Shown piece by piece: positions 1 to 9,861 of a stretch of 64,000 bases of DNA. Numbering within the stretch: position 1 is the stretch's first letter; each line of letters begins with the position of its first letter. Under the pieces are notes generated by a model. That model was not told where the DNA came from. It saw nothing but the letters and a program-made list of their open reading frames with translations, and ran no database searches. Source of the stretch: Nocardioides deserti (GTDB lineage Bacteria > Actinomycetota > Actinomycetes > Propionibacteriales > Nocardioidaceae); assembly GCF_014266025.1 (NCBI RefSeq), contig NZ_JACMYC010000018.1, positions 1 through 64,000 of the forward strand, written 5' to 3'. Made by a program: the position numbers and the translations under genes.

Positions 1-156
1 CCGCTCCGGCCACGCCTTGGCGTACTTGCGCATCGCGCCGTAGCCGGCGCGGTCGGTGGTGAACCGGCCTGATCCGAGCATCTGCTCACGCCGGTCAACG
101 ACCTCGATCGTCGCCGACAACTTGTGGGGATCCACCCCGATGATGACCTGCTCCAT
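1..156 (-). CDS. IS110-family transposase, N-terminal part, cut by window edge
   Basis: Reading leftwards from an ATG at 154-156, the first 52 residues begin MEQVIIGVDPHKLSATIEVV. The IGVDPHK stretch is the typical first strand of the DEDD (RuvC-like) domain of IS110-family transposases, carrying the first catalytic Asp. The frame is open to base 1, so the rest, including the C-terminal Tnp20 domain with the catalytic serine, lies outside the window. Whether the full gene is intact cannot be seen. The coding start faces ilvD, so the non-coding flank of the element lies at 157 to roughly 370. Confidence 0.85.
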   Translation of the reverse strand, partial: MEQVIIGVDPHKLSATIEVVDRREQMLGSGRFTTDRAGYGAMRKYAKAWPER

Positions 157-370
157 GTGCTGCTCCCGCCTGTGCTCGATCCGATGTGGACGGCGAGGTG
201 GGCATTGCTACTACGAGCAGGGCAGTCCCTTCTTGAGCCACGCCTCGTCACGGTGACCGGCGGGCCGCAGACCGAAAGTGAGCCACACCAGAACAGCCGG
301 TGGGCAGCCGCATAGAGAGCTGCCCGCCGATCACCTGAGCCGAGCCTGGCCAGACGCCGGCCCTATGGAA
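157..370 (-). other. Non-coding end of the IS110 element, possible bridge-RNA region
   Basis: This stretch upstream of the transposase start holds no convincing gene; the short plus-strand ORFs at 56-315 look like chance frames. In IS110-group elements the non-coding end upstream of the transposase is known to encode the bridge RNA that pairs with target and donor DNA. Visible structure: an 11-bp stem (one G-T wobble) with arms 298-308 and 319-329 around a 10-base loop. The outer end of the element cannot be fixed because the other end is outside the window; 370 is only a guess from the change to ilvD promoter-like sequence. Confidence 0.4.
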
Positions 371-470
371 ATCGTCTAGTAGGCGCAATTGAACGATCGT
401 CGACCGCCGCGCCGGCCGTCTGACACGTCACACCCGCTGAGACCGGCCGGGGGCGGGCGGCGACCGGGAC

Positions 471-476
471 TAGGCT
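471..476 (+). promoter_or_regulatory. -10 box of a leaderless ilvD promoter
   Basis: TAGGCT fits the actinobacterial TANNNT -10 pattern and ends 7 bases before the ilvD ATG at 484. Transcription would start at or next to the start codon, and no Shine-Dalgarno sequence is seen. Confidence 0.6.
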
Positions 477-483
477 GAATCTC

Positions 484-2190
484 ATGACCGAGCAGGACCC
501 GCAGCAGGCCCAGACCCCCAGCACGCCCGACATCAAGCCCCGCTCGCGCGACGTCACCGACGGTCTCGAGCGGGCCGCGGCCCGCGGCATGCTGCGGGCG
601 GTCGGCATGGGCGACGACGACTGGGAGAAGCCGCAGATCGGCGTCGCGTCCAGCTGGAACGAGATCACCCCCTGCAACCTCTCGCTGGACCGCCTCGCGA
701 AGGCCGCCAAGAACGGCGTGCACGCGGCGGGCGGCTTCCCGATGGAGTTCGGGACGATCTCGGTCTCCGACGGCATCTCGATGGGCCACGAGGGCATGCA
801 CTACTCGCTGGTCTCCCGCGAGGTCATCGCCGACTCCGTCGAGGTCGTCATGAGCGCCGAGCGCCTCGACGGCTCGGTGCTGCTGGCCGGCTGCGACAAG
901 TCGCTGCCGGGCATGATGATGGCCGCGGCCCGCCTCGACCTCGCCAGCGTCTTCCTCTACGCGGGCTCGATCATGCCGGGCAACGTGGACGGCAAGGACG
1001 TCACGATCATCGACGCCTTCGAGGCCGTCGGCGCCTGCCTGGCCGGCAAGATCTCCCGCGAGGAGGTCGACAAGGTCGAGCGCGCGATCTGCCCGGGCGA
1101 GGGTGCGTGCGGCGGCATGTACACCGCCAACACGATGGCCGCCGTCGCCGAGGCGATCGGCATGTCGCTGCCCGGCTCGGCCGCCCCGCCGGCGGTCGAC
1201 CGCCGCCGCGACGGCTTTGCCCACAAGTCGGGCGAGGCCGTGGTCAACCTGCTCCGCAAGGGCATCACCGCGCGCCAGATCATGACCAAGGAGGCGTTCG
1301 AGAACGCCATCACCGTCGTCATGGCCCTCGGCGGCTCCACCAACGCCGTGCTCCACCTGCTCGCCATGGCCCGCGAGGCAGAGGTCGACCTGACCATCGA
1401 CGACTTCAACCGGATCGGCGACAAGGTGCCGCACCTCGGCGACCTCAAGCCGTTCGGCAAGTACGTCATGTACGACGTCGACAAGGTCGGCGGCATCCCG
1501 GTCGTCATGAAGGCGCTCCTTGACGCGGGTCTCATGCATGGCGACTGCCTCACCGTCACCGGCAAGACCCTGGCCGAGAACCTCGCCGACCTGGCCCCGC
1601 CGGACCTCGACGACGACGTCATCCGCAGCCTCGACCGTCCGATCCACGCCACCGGCGGCCTGACCATCCTCAAGGGCTCGCTGGCCCCCGAGGGCGCGGT
1701 CGTGAAGTCGGCCGGCTTCGACGAGTCGGTCTTCACCGGCACCGCCCGGGTCTTCGACGGCGAGCGCGCCGCGATGGACGCGCTTGCCGAGGGCCGCATC
1801 GTCGCCGGCGACGTCGTGGTCATCCGCTACGAGGGCCCCAAGGGCGGCCCGGGCATGCGCGAGATGCTCGCGATCACCGGTGCGATCAAGGGCGCCGGCC
1901 TCGGCAAGGACGTCCTGCTCCTCACCGACGGTCGCTTCTCCGGCGGCACCACCGGCCTCTGCGTCGGCCACGTCGCCCCGGAGGCCGTCGACGGCGGTCC
2001 GATCGCTTTCGTCCGCGACGGCGACCCCATCACGCTGGACGTGCTCAACCGCAGCCTCGAGGTCGAGATCGACGACATCGAGAGCCGGAAGGTCGGCTGG
2101 ACCCCCAACCCGCCGAAGTACACCCGCGGCGTCCTGGGCAAGTACGCCGCCACCGTCCGCTCCGCCGCGCACGGCGCGGTCACCAGCTGA
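484..2190 (+). CDS. ilvD: Dihydroxy-acid dehydratase
   Basis: Converts 2,3-dihydroxy-isovalerate and 2,3-dihydroxy-3-methylvalerate to the 2-oxo acids that IlvE transaminates to valine and isoleucine; cytoplasmic Fe-S enzyme. The 568-residue length is usual. The three cysteines expected to hold the [2Fe-2S] cluster are visible at C64 (ITPCNLSLD), C137 ([10 protein letters not shown]) and C209 ([14 protein letters not shown]), with K138 as the family's conserved lysine. The ATG at 484 is chosen because a -10 box sits 7 bases upstream and the N-terminus reads like the family. It stands apart from ilvBNC by 8 kb, so it is probably its own transcription unit, perhaps continuing into the FUSC-type gene that overlaps its stop. 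Confidence 0.97.
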   Translation: MTEQDPQQAQTPSTPDIKPRSRDVTDGLERAAARGMLRAVGMGDDDWEKPQIGVASSWNEITPCNLSLDRLAKAAKNGVHAAGGFPMEFGTISVSDGISMGHEGMHYSLVSREVIADSVEVVMSAERLDGSVLLAGCDKSLPGMMMAAARLDLASVFLYAGSIMPGNVDGKDVTIIDAFEAVGACLAGKISREEVDKVERAICPGEGACGGMYTANTMAAVAEAIGMSLPGSAAPPAVDRRRDGFAHKSGEAVVNLLRKGITARQIMTKEAFENAITVVMALGGSTNAVLHLLAMAREAEVDLTIDDFNRIGDKVPHLGDLKPFGKYVMYDVDKVGGIPVVMKALLDAGLMHGDCLTVTGKTLAENLADLAPPDLDDDVIRSLDRPIHATGGLTILKGSLAPEGAVVKSAGFDESVFTGTARVFDGERAAMDALAEGRIVAGDVVVIRYEGPKGGPGMREMLAITGAIKGAGLGKDVLLLTDGRFSGGTTGLCVGHVAPEAVDGGPIAFVRDGDPITLDVLNRSLEVEIDDIESRKVGWTPNPPKYTRGVLGKYAATVRSAAHGAVTS

Positions 2191-3254
2191 CCGCCGAGGC
2201 TCATCGGTCCCGGGCCGGGCAGCTCCTCGACGAGCTGCTCGGCTTCGGGCCGCACGCCGGCGCGCACCGGGTCGCCGCCCGCGCCGGACTGACGGTCCTC
2301 GTGCCGCTGCTCGTGCTGCTGGCGGCCGACCGCGTCGAGTGGTCGATCTACGCGGCGTTCGGCGCGTTCACCTCGCTCTACGGACGCGAGCGCGTCGGCC
2401 CGCTGCGCCTGCGGCTGCAGACCGAGGTGGGCGTGCTGCTCACCGGCGTGGTCGTGGCCGGGGTGCTCGTGGGCGCCTCGGAGCACCGGGCCTGGCTCGC
2501 CGTGCCCCTGGCCGCCCTGCTCGCCGCTGGCGCCGCCGTGCTCTCGGACCGGCAGCGGTGGCACCCGCCGGGCGCGCTGTTCCCGGTCTTCGCGTTCACC
2601 GCCTGCGCCTCGATCCCCGGCGAGCCGGCCGACGCCCCGGTCGCGCTGCTCGTCGCCGGCACCACCGCGGCGTTCGCGCTCCTCGTCGGCAACGCCGGCG
2701 CCGCGCTGCGGCGTCAGTGGGGGTACGCCGCGACGCGGCCGCCCGCCGAGCCGCCAATCGGGCGGACCACTGGTCTGTGGCGCCACGTCGCGCCCAGCGC
2801 GCTCGCGGTCCTGGTCGCCGGGGCGCTGGCGACCGGGCTCGGCATCGGCCACCCGTACTGGGCGATGGTCTCCGCCGTCGTGCCGCTCGCCGCCGCCGAC
2901 CCGCTGCGACAGGTGGTCCGCGGGTTGCACCGCATCGTCGGGACGACGCTCGGGCTCGGCCTCGCCGCGCTGCTGCTCGCCTGGGACCCCAACCCGCTGG
3001 GCGTGGTGCTCGTCGTGGTCGTGCTCCAGGTGCTGGCCGAGCTGCTGGTCGGCCGCAACTACGCCGCGGCGCTCGTGGTCATCACCCCGCTCGCGCTGCT
3101 GATGGTCCACCTCGTCGCGCCGACCCCGACCGGCACCCTGCTGCTCGACCGCGGCGTCGAGACGCTCCTCGGCGTGGTCGTCGGGCTGCTGGTCGGCCGG
3201 GCCGCCCGCCGGGTCGGCACGAGGTCGGTGGGGCGCGGCAGGATGGCGGCATGA
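2187..3254 (+). CDS. FUSC-family membrane protein (aromatic-acid-exporter-like)
   Basis: Integral membrane protein made of two similar halves, each with several hydrophobic helices, separated near the middle by a charged segment ([14 protein letters not shown]). The second half contains [14 protein letters not shown], typical of fusaric-acid-resistance/YccS-type (FUSC) permeases thought to export aromatic acids or amphipathic compounds. The first standard start is GTG 2301, but the frame reads as plausible protein ([17 protein letters not shown]) back to a CTG at 2187 that overlaps the ilvD stop, with no ATG, GTG or TTG in between. I give the longer form and treat the start as unsettled. It ends in an ATGA overlap with the next gene. 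Substrate unknown. Confidence 0.7.
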   Translation: MTAEAHRSRAGQLLDELLGFGPHAGAHRVAARAGLTVLVPLLVLLAADRVEWSIYAAFGAFTSLYGRERVGPLRLRLQTEVGVLLTGVVVAGVLVGASEHRAWLAVPLAALLAAGAAVLSDRQRWHPPGALFPVFAFTACASIPGEPADAPVALLVAGTTAAFALLVGNAGAALRRQWGYAATRPPAEPPIGRTTGLWRHVAPSALAVLVAGALATGLGIGHPYWAMVSAVVPLAAADPLRQVVRGLHRIVGTTLGLGLAALLLAWDPNPLGVVLVVVVLQVLAELLVGRNYAAALVVITPLALLMVHLVAPTPTGTLLLDRGVETLLGVVVGLLVGRAARRVGTRSVGRGRMAA

Positions 3255-4264
3255 GCCTGCGCTTCCCACGACCCCTGCGCCCCGGCGACCGGATCGGCGT
3301 GACGGCGCCGTCGGCGGGCGTCCAGCCGTCGATGCGCGGCCGCCTCGACGCGGCGGTGGCCGGCCTGGGTGAGCGCGGGTTCGAGGTGGTGCTGGGGACG
3401 TGCCTGGGCACGCCCGGGGTCACCTCGGCGCCCAAGGAGGAGCGGGCGGCCGAGCTGACCGCGATGCTGTGCGACCCGACGATCGCCGCGGTCGTGCCGC
3501 CGTGGGGCGGCGAGCTCGGCATCGACCTGCTCGACCTGCTCGACTGGGCCGCGCTCGAGCGGGCGGAGCCGACCTGGCTGGTCGGCTTCAGCGACACCTC
3601 GCTGCTGCTCGTCGCGCTCACCACCCGCCTCGGGTGGGGCACCCTGCACGGCTCGAACCTCATGGACACCCCCTACGACCCGCCCGCGGGGCTCGCGCAC
3701 TGGGTCGACGTCGCCTCCGCGACCGGACCGGTCGCCCAGCGCAGCCCCGGGCGGTATCGCACGACCGGCTGGGACGACTACGAGGCCGATCCCGGCGTGC
3801 GGACCATGAGCCTCGACGGCACCGGCACCTGGTCCGTGCTCGGCGGGGGCGGCGCGGACGTGACCGGCCGACTGGTCGGCGGCTGCGTCGAGATCATGGG
3901 CCCGATCGCCGGGACGCCGTACGGCGACGTCGCGGCGTTCGGCCGCGAGCACGCCGACGAGGGGCTGCTCGTCTACCTCGAGACGTGCGAGGACGGCCCG
4001 TTCACCATCGCACGGACGCTCCACGGGCTGCGGCTCGCCGGCTGGTTCGACCACGCGAACGCGGTGCTCGTCGGGCGCACCGCCGCGCCCGACCACCCGG
4101 AGATGAGCCAGCGCGAGGCCGTCGTCGACGCGCTCGGCGGGCTCGACGTGCCGGTCGTGCTGGACGTCGACCTCGGCCACGTCCAGCCGCAGGCCCCGCT
4201 GGTCAACGGCGCCCGCGCCCGGGTCGTCGTCGGCGACCGCCACGAGATCGTCCAGGAGTGGTGA
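3251..4264 (+). CDS. S66-family peptidase (LD-carboxypeptidase/MccF-like)
   Basis: 337 residues. Peptidase family S66 includes murein tetrapeptide LD-carboxypeptidases and the microcin-C immunity protein MccF. The expected catalytic triad is visible: nucleophile S114 in LVGFSDTSLLL, E244 in VYLETCEDGPF and H310 in DVDLGHVQPQAPL. No signal peptide is seen, so a cytosolic role such as muropeptide recycling or detoxifying a peptide-nucleotide compound is inferred. The ATG overlaps the stop of the FUSC-type gene (ATGA) and its own stop overlaps the next GTG (GTGA), so all three genes are translationally coupled. Confidence 0.85.
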   Translation: MSLRFPRPLRPGDRIGVTAPSAGVQPSMRGRLDAAVAGLGERGFEVVLGTCLGTPGVTSAPKEERAAELTAMLCDPTIAAVVPPWGGELGIDLLDLLDWAALERAEPTWLVGFSDTSLLLVALTTRLGWGTLHGSNLMDTPYDPPAGLAHWVDVASATGPVAQRSPGRYRTTGWDDYEADPGVRTMSLDGTGTWSVLGGGGADVTGRLVGGCVEIMGPIAGTPYGDVAAFGREHADEGLLVYLETCEDGPFTIARTLHGLRLAGWFDHANAVLVGRTAAPDHPEMSQREAVVDALGGLDVPVVLDVDLGHVQPQAPLVNGARARVVVGDRHEIVQEW

Positions 4265-4992
4265 GCGAGCGCAACCGGCACGGCCAGCAGGTCGGCGAGG
4301 TCGTGCCCGGCTGGGAGCCGCGGCCGCTGCCGCAGCCGGTCACGCTGGCCGGTCGCTACGTCCGCCTCGAGCCGGTCGCGCTCGAGCACGCCGCACCGCT
4401 GCACGCGGCCCTCTGCGGACCGGAGGACGCCGCGCTGTGGACCTACCGCGCGACCGACCCGCCCGCGGACGTCGCCGGCATGGTCGACCTGCTCCGGCCG
4501 CTGGTCGAGCACCCGCAGGCGCGGACGTCCGTGATCGTCCCGACCGAGGGGCCGCTGGCAGGCGAGCCGGCCGGCCTGGCGACGTACTGGCGCGTCGAGC
4601 CGGCCCACGGCGTCGTCGAGATCTCCAGCGTCCTCTTCGCCCGCCACCTGCAACGCACCCGCGCGGCCACCGAGGCGATGAGCCTGATGATCGGCGCCGC
4701 GTTCGAGGAGTGGGGCTACCGCCGCGTCGAGTGGAAGTGCGACGCCCTCAACGAGCCGAGCAGGCGGGCGGCGGCGCGGCTGGGCTTCACCTACGAGGGC
4801 CGGTTCCGGCGACACATGGTGACCAAGGGGCGCACGCGCGACACCGACTGGTTCGCGGTCGTCGACGCCGACTGGCCGGCCGCCCGCGCCGAGCACGAGC
4901 GCTGGCTCGACCCGGCCAACTTCGACGAGGCCGGGCGCCAGCGCACCCGGCTGGCGGTCACTCCCCGCCCAGGCCCGCCCGACGCGCGGTGA
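4261..4992 (+). CDS. GNAT acetyltransferase, RimJ/RimL-like
   Basis: 243 residues. The N-terminal part (LAGRYVRLEPVALEHAAPLH) and the later [25 protein letters not shown] stretch, which spans acetyl-CoA-binding and Asn-Ser type positions, match the RimJ/RimL branch of GNAT proteins, which acetylate protein N-termini or small amines. Substrate is not predictable. The GTG start overlaps the upstream stop by four bases. The last 35 bases overlap the convergent response-regulator gene. Confidence 0.85.
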   Translation: MSERNRHGQQVGEVVPGWEPRPLPQPVTLAGRYVRLEPVALEHAAPLHAALCGPEDAALWTYRATDPPADVAGMVDLLRPLVEHPQARTSVIVPTEGPLAGEPAGLATYWRVEPAHGVVEISSVLFARHLQRTRAATEAMSLMIGAAFEEWGYRRVEWKCDALNEPSRRAAARLGFTYEGRFRRHMVTKGRTRDTDWFAVVDADWPAARAEHERWLDPANFDEAGRQRTRLAVTPRPGPPDAR

Positions 4993-5629
4993 TCATCGCC
5001 TGGGCCCGGTCCGGGACGCCGAGCTTGGCCAGCACGTTGGAGACGTGGTTGCGCACGGTCTTCGGGCTCAGCACCAGGCGGCGCGCGATGGTGGCGTTGT
5101 CGAAGCCCCGCGCCACCAGGTCCAGCACCTCCCGCTCGCGGTCGGAGAGCTCCGGGAACGGCACCTGCACCGACGTCCGGCTGCCGGTCAGGCTCGCCAT
5201 CGCCCGGGCCGCGACCTGCGGACCCATGATCGCCTCGCCGTTGGCGACGGCGCGGATCCCGCGCTCGACCTCCTCGGGGGACGCCGACTTCAGCAGGTAG
5301 CCCCGGGCGCCGGCCCGGACCGCGGCGACCACCGACTCGTCGTCCTCGTCCATGGTGATGACGAGGACCGCGAGGTGGGGCAGGGCGCGGATGAGGGTGC
5401 GGGTCGTCTCGATGCCGGAGTCCTCGCCGAGGTGGAGGTCCATGAGGACGACGTCGACCTCCTCGGTGACCCGCTCGACCGCCTGCGCGGCGTCCTCGGC
5501 GAGGGCGACGACCTCGATGCCGGCGAGCGAGCCGAGCAGGCCGGCCATGCCGAGCCGGAAGACCGGGTGGTCGTCGACGACGGCGACGCGGATCGGACGG
5601 GTGGTGCGATCGGTGGCCGGCTCATCCAT
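4958..5629 (-). CDS. LuxR/NarL-family response regulator
   Basis: 223 residues: receiver domain about 13-130 with acidic pocket D19-D20, phospho-acceptor D64 (VVLMDLHLGED) and K114 (YLLKSASPEE), then a LuxR-type helix-turn-helix at about 158-220 (LSDREREVLDLVARGFDNAT). It is a DNA-binding output protein for the histidine kinase encoded just upstream on the same strand; their genes overlap by 8 bases. Target genes are unknown, though the membrane-protein gene beyond the kinase is a candidate by position. The 3' end overlaps the convergent acetyltransferase gene. Confidence 0.95.
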   Translation of the reverse strand: MDEPATDRTTRPIRVAVVDDHPVFRLGMAGLLGSLAGIEVVALAEDAAQAVERVTEEVDVVLMDLHLGEDSGIETTRTLIRALPHLAVLVITMDEDDESVVAAVRAGARGYLLKSASPEEVERGIRAVANGEAIMGPQVAARAMASLTGSRTSVQVPFPELSDREREVLDLVARGFDNATIARRLVLSPKTVRNHVSNVLAKLGVPDRAQAMITARRAGLGGE

Positions 5630-7622
5630 GACGCTCCTCGCAGGGGACGGGGTCGACGGGCAGGACGGCGCGGACGACGGTCCCGCCGCCGGGCGAGGGG
5701 GAGACGGTGAGCGTGCCGCCCTGCTCGGCGGCGCGCTCGCGCATGGAGCGTGACCCGACACCCGGCACGGCGTCGGGCGGGACGCCGCGGCCGTCGTCGG
5801 CGACCTCGACGACGAGCTCGCGCTCGGCGCGCAGGGCGGTGATGCGGCAGCGGGTGGCGCCGGCGTGCCGCACGACGTTGGTGACGGCCTCGGAGGCGAT
5901 GCCGTACGCCGCGGCCGCGACCAGCGGGTGCAGCCCGTCGAACCGGTCGGTCTCGACGTCCACGCGGAGCTCGGTCCCGGAGTGGCGGGCGCCCAGCTCG
6001 GTGAGCGCCGCGCCGAGCCCGAGCTCGTCGAGCACCGGCGGGAGCAGGTGGTGAGAGAGGCTGCGGACGCCGGCGACGGCGGCGTCGACCTCGCCCTGGA
6101 GGTGCCCGAGCAGCTCGGTGGCGGCACCAGGGTCGGTGGCGAGCAGGTTGCGGGCGCCCTGGAGGCCCAGCCGGATGCCGGCGAGGGAGGGGCCGAGGCC
6201 GTCGTGGATCTCGCGGCGGATGACCCGGCGCTCCTCGAGGCGCACCGACGCGAGCCGCACCCGCAGCGCGTCGACGTCGGCCGCGGCCCGGGCGACCGCG
6301 ACGGACGCCGCGAGCACGGACCCGAGGTCGGCCAGGGTCGCCAGGTCGCGGGGGGAGAGGGACTCGCCCGCGCGCGGGGTGACCTCGAGGGTGCCGACGC
6401 GCTCGCCGCGGTGACGCAGTGCGAGCTCCTGCGGCTGCTGCGTCGGCTCGCCCCAGCGGACCGGTTCGAGGCCGTCGGCCAGCACGGCCACCGACTCGAG
6501 CCGGACCGAGCGGCCGACGTCCTCGGCGAGCGACGCGAGCAGGTCGGCGACCGGGGCGTCGCCGACCAGCTGCGAGCCGAGGCGGCGCACGACGCGGCCC
6601 GGGTCGGCCGCGTCGCCGTACACCAGCCGGTGCACGCGGCGGGCCAGCACGATCCGCGCCGGCTGGACCGCCACGGCGACGGAGGCGGCCGCGAGCAGCT
6701 GCGGGGTGCCGTCGCCGGGCAGCACCCGGGTGAGCAGCACGACCACCACGAGGTAGAGCACGACGAGGCCGGTCGCGAGCAGGCCGGCGAGCACGGTGCG
6801 GCTCACGACCAGCCCCAGGCCCCACAGCCGGTTGCGCAGCACCACGACCAGCACCGCGGCCGGGAAGACCGCCTGCGAGACCAGGTGCAGCGCCGGCGTC
6901 AGCCAGAACGGCAGGGTGACGGCGGTGACCACCAGCGGGACGAACGAGACCGCGAGGACGAGCGTGCCGAGGACCAGCCAGCCCAGGCCGGTGCGCTCCT
7001 CGACCGGCCCGCGCCGGCGGCGTACCTCCACCGCCAGCGCGGTGACCAGGCCGAGCGCGATCGCGACGCGGCACCAGTCGAAGAAGTGCGCGTCCATGCG
7101 GTACGACGCGATCGGCATCCACACCGACAGCGCACCGCCGGCCGCGACCGCGGCCCACTCCAGCGGCCGCAGCGCCTGCTCCCGCACCAGCCACGGCACG
7201 ACGAGGAAGAGCGCGAACGTGCCCGGCATCCACGCGGTGCCCTGGAGCGCCGAGATGTGCTCGACCCACGGCAGGTCGCCGCGGCGCATGTCGAGCATGG
7301 TGTACGTCGCGCCGAAGCCGGCCAGCCCACCGCCCACCGCGGCCACGGCGAGCAGCCACGGCACCGGGTGGGAGCGGCGGCTCAGCGTGACGGCCGCGAC
7401 CGTGCCGTAGACCGCGCCGACGGTGAGGTCGACGAGCAGGAACCACATGTTCTGGTCGACGGTCGGCCGGGCCAGGGCGAGGAGCACGAGGGCGGCTGCG
7501 ACGAGCATCCAGGACGTGATGGCGACGGCGCCCGCCGCCAGCGGGCGGCCCACCGGCCGCGTGGACGGTGCAGGCAGCGGGACCGCAGCGGGGGCTCGGA
7601 CGCCGGTGTCGACGGTCGACAT
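5622..7622 (-). CDS. Membrane sensor histidine kinase (HisKA_3 type)
   Basis: 666 residues from the ATG at 7620-7622 (a further in-frame ATG 16 codons upstream is less likely). Several transmembrane helices fill roughly residues 30-320, including a long poorly charged stretch at 215-300. A GAF-like linker follows to about 450, then the dimerisation/phospho-acceptor segment RREIHDGLGPSLAG with H473, and a HATPase_c domain at about 565-660 with VEVADDGRGVPPD and GSRSMRERA. This is the NarX/DesK/LiaS class that partners LuxR-type regulators, as here. The signal sensed is unknown; the large membrane part suggests a membrane or lipophilic cue. Confidence 0.93.
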   Translation of the reverse strand: MSTVDTGVRAPAAVPLPAPSTRPVGRPLAAGAVAITSWMLVAAALVLLALARPTVDQNMWFLLVDLTVGAVYGTVAAVTLSRRSHPVPWLLAVAAVGGGLAGFGATYTMLDMRRGDLPWVEHISALQGTAWMPGTFALFLVVPWLVREQALRPLEWAAVAAGGALSVWMPIASYRMDAHFFDWCRVAIALGLVTALAVEVRRRRGPVEERTGLGWLVLGTLVLAVSFVPLVVTAVTLPFWLTPALHLVSQAVFPAAVLVVVLRNRLWGLGLVVSRTVLAGLLATGLVVLYLVVVVLLTRVLPGDGTPQLLAAASVAVAVQPARIVLARRVHRLVYGDAADPGRVVRRLGSQLVGDAPVADLLASLAEDVGRSVRLESVAVLADGLEPVRWGEPTQQPQELALRHRGERVGTLEVTPRAGESLSPRDLATLADLGSVLAASVAVARAAADVDALRVRLASVRLEERRVIRREIHDGLGPSLAGIRLGLQGARNLLATDPGAATELLGHLQGEVDAAVAGVRSLSHHLLPPVLDELGLGAALTELGARHSGTELRVDVETDRFDGLHPLVAAAAYGIASEAVTNVVRHAGATRCRITALRAERELVVEVADDGRGVPPDAVPGVGSRSMRERAAEQGGTLTVSPSPGGGTVVRAVLPVDPVPCEERHG

Positions 7623-7679
7623 GGCGCGCAGCGTAGGCCGCGGCCGCGCCGTCCCGGGGGCGATTGGCACGATCGCGGC

Positions 7680-8426
<747 letters not shown>

Positions 8427-8599
8427 GGCGTGCTCCTGGGGCGGACGGGTTCGGTGTTTGACGGGTCCGAGCGTGCTGCGCCCGCCGTCCCGGCCGGCAG
8501 GGCCGCGCGTCCCGACTCCGTGGGCTCCCGGCCGTCTCGATGGCCGTGGGCTGTCTCATGGCCGTGACCCGTGTCGGCGGGCCGTGGCAGGGTCGGCCC

Positions 8600-9016
8600 A
8601 TGGACCAGCGACTCAGCTTCGTGACGCTCGCGGTGGCCGACCTGGCGGCCAGCCGCGCCTTCTACTGCGACGGGCTCGGGTGGGAGCCGGCGCTGGAGGT
8701 GCCGGACGACGTGCTGATGATCGAGGTGGGGGAGCGGCTCGTGCTCTCGCTGTGGGTGCGGGAGGCGTTCGAGGCCGAGGTCGGCCCGATCGCGAGCGGG
8801 CCGGGCGTCGCACCGTTCACGCTCGCGCACAACGTGGCCACCCGTGAGGAGGTCGACGCGGCGCTGGCGACCGCGCGGTCCGCCGGCGCCGACCCGGTGA
8901 GCCCCGCGCAGGAGCGGGTGTGGGGCGGCTTCACCGGTTACTTCGCCGACCCCGACGGGTATCGGTGGGAGGTCGCGTACAACCCCGGACCCATCGGATC
9001 GAAGGTGCTCCCGTGA
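8600..9016 (+). CDS. VOC-family (glyoxalase-like) protein
   Basis: 138 residues from ATG 8600, beginning MDQRLSFVTLAVADLAASRAFY, the usual first beta-strand and helix of vicinal-oxygen-chelate proteins; the end, GYFADPDGYRWEVAYNPGP, is the classical second half with the metal-ligand Glu. Earlier in-frame ATGs at 8540 and 8558 would add sequence that does not look like the family. Such stand-alone proteins may be dioxygenases, glyoxalases or binding/resistance proteins; the substrate is not predictable. Its stop overlaps the GTG of the next gene. Confidence 0.85.
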   Translation: MDQRLSFVTLAVADLAASRAFYCDGLGWEPALEVPDDVLMIEVGERLVLSLWVREAFEAEVGPIASGPGVAPFTLAHNVATREEVDAALATARSAGADPVSPAQERVWGGFTGYFADPDGYRWEVAYNPGPIGSKVLP

Positions 9017-9849
9017 CCGAGCAGAACCAGCAAGGCGACCCCGGCCAGACCGACGACACCGACGCGTCCGACCCTCCGGAGCCCGGCGTGCAGGGCGGCC
9101 CGCGCGCGACGCCCGACCGCGGCGGCGACCCGGGCGTCACGACCGATCCCTCCACCGTCGCCATGAACGCCACCGCCGGCGCCGACGACCGCACGGTGCT
9201 CAGCGGTCACGACGTCGAGGCCGAGCTGCTCGCGGACTGGCGGGTGATGTTCGACCAGCTGCACGCGCGGTTCGCGACCGGTGACTTCGCGACCGGGCTG
9301 CGGCTCGTGGCGGCGATCGGCGAGGCCGCCGAGGAGGCAGACCACCACCCCGACGTCGAGCTGACCTACGCCGCCGTGGTCGTCCGTCTCTGGAGCCACG
9401 ACGTCGGCGGCACCACGATGCGCGACGTCCGGCTCGCCCGGGAGATCAGCGACGCGGCTGCCCGGGTCGGGGCGACCCCGGAGCCGGAGCGCCTCTCGGT
9501 GCTCGAGCTCGCCCTCGACACCGACGACCTCGAGGCGGTCCGCCCGTTCTGGGCGGCGCTGCTCGGCTACGAAGGTGACGACGAGACCCCCGACGAGCTC
9601 CGCGACCCCACCGGCCACGGTCCGACCCTGTGGTTCCAGGAGTCCGACCCGCGCTCGCCCGACGACGTCGAGCAGCGCTTCCACCTCGACCTCCGCGTCC
9701 CGCCCGAGGTCGCCGAGCGCCGGGTCCGGGCCGCGGTCGAGGCCGGCGGCACCCTCGTCGACGAGGGCCGCGCCCCCAGCTTCTGGGTCCTGGCCGACGC
9801 CCAGGGCAACCGCGCCTGCATCACCACCTGGCTCGGCCGGGGCGCCTGA
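9013..9849 (+). CDS. Pterin-4a-carbinolamine dehydratase / VOC-domain fusion protein
   Basis: 278 residues from GTG 9013 (ATG 9163 is an alternative that removes a disordered acidic lead). After that lead comes a PCD/DCoH-type domain (about 66-145) with the full active-site signature: the His-His-Pro of EEADHHPDVELTY, then H in LWSHDVGG followed by the conserved Asp of TTMRD. A VOC-type domain (about 155-275) ends with WVLADAQGNRACITTW. PCD recycles oxidised tetrahydropterin for aromatic amino-acid hydroxylases; what the VOC half adds is unknown. Coupled by GTGA to the upstream VOC gene. Confidence 0.82.
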   Translation: MTEQNQQGDPGQTDDTDASDPPEPGVQGGPRATPDRGGDPGVTTDPSTVAMNATAGADDRTVLSGHDVEAELLADWRVMFDQLHARFATGDFATGLRLVAAIGEAAEEADHHPDVELTYAAVVVRLWSHDVGGTTMRDVRLAREISDAAARVGATPEPERLSVLELALDTDDLEAVRPFWAALLGYEGDDETPDELRDPTGHGPTLWFQESDPRSPDDVEQRFHLDLRVPPEVAERRVRAAVEAGGTLVDEGRAPSFWVLADAQGNRACITTWLGRGA

Positions 9850-9861
9850 CCCCACCCGAGA

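Noticed and set aside
56-315. Two short plus-strand ORFs at the left edge
   Set aside because: They are antisense to the IS110 transposase start and its non-coding end, with no ribosome site and no recognisable protein.
376-2172. 598-codon open frame on the minus strand opposite ilvD
   Set aside because: It is a mirror frame of a clear gene; the protein is repetitive in Val, Asp, Arg and Gly with no domain, as expected in GC-rich DNA.
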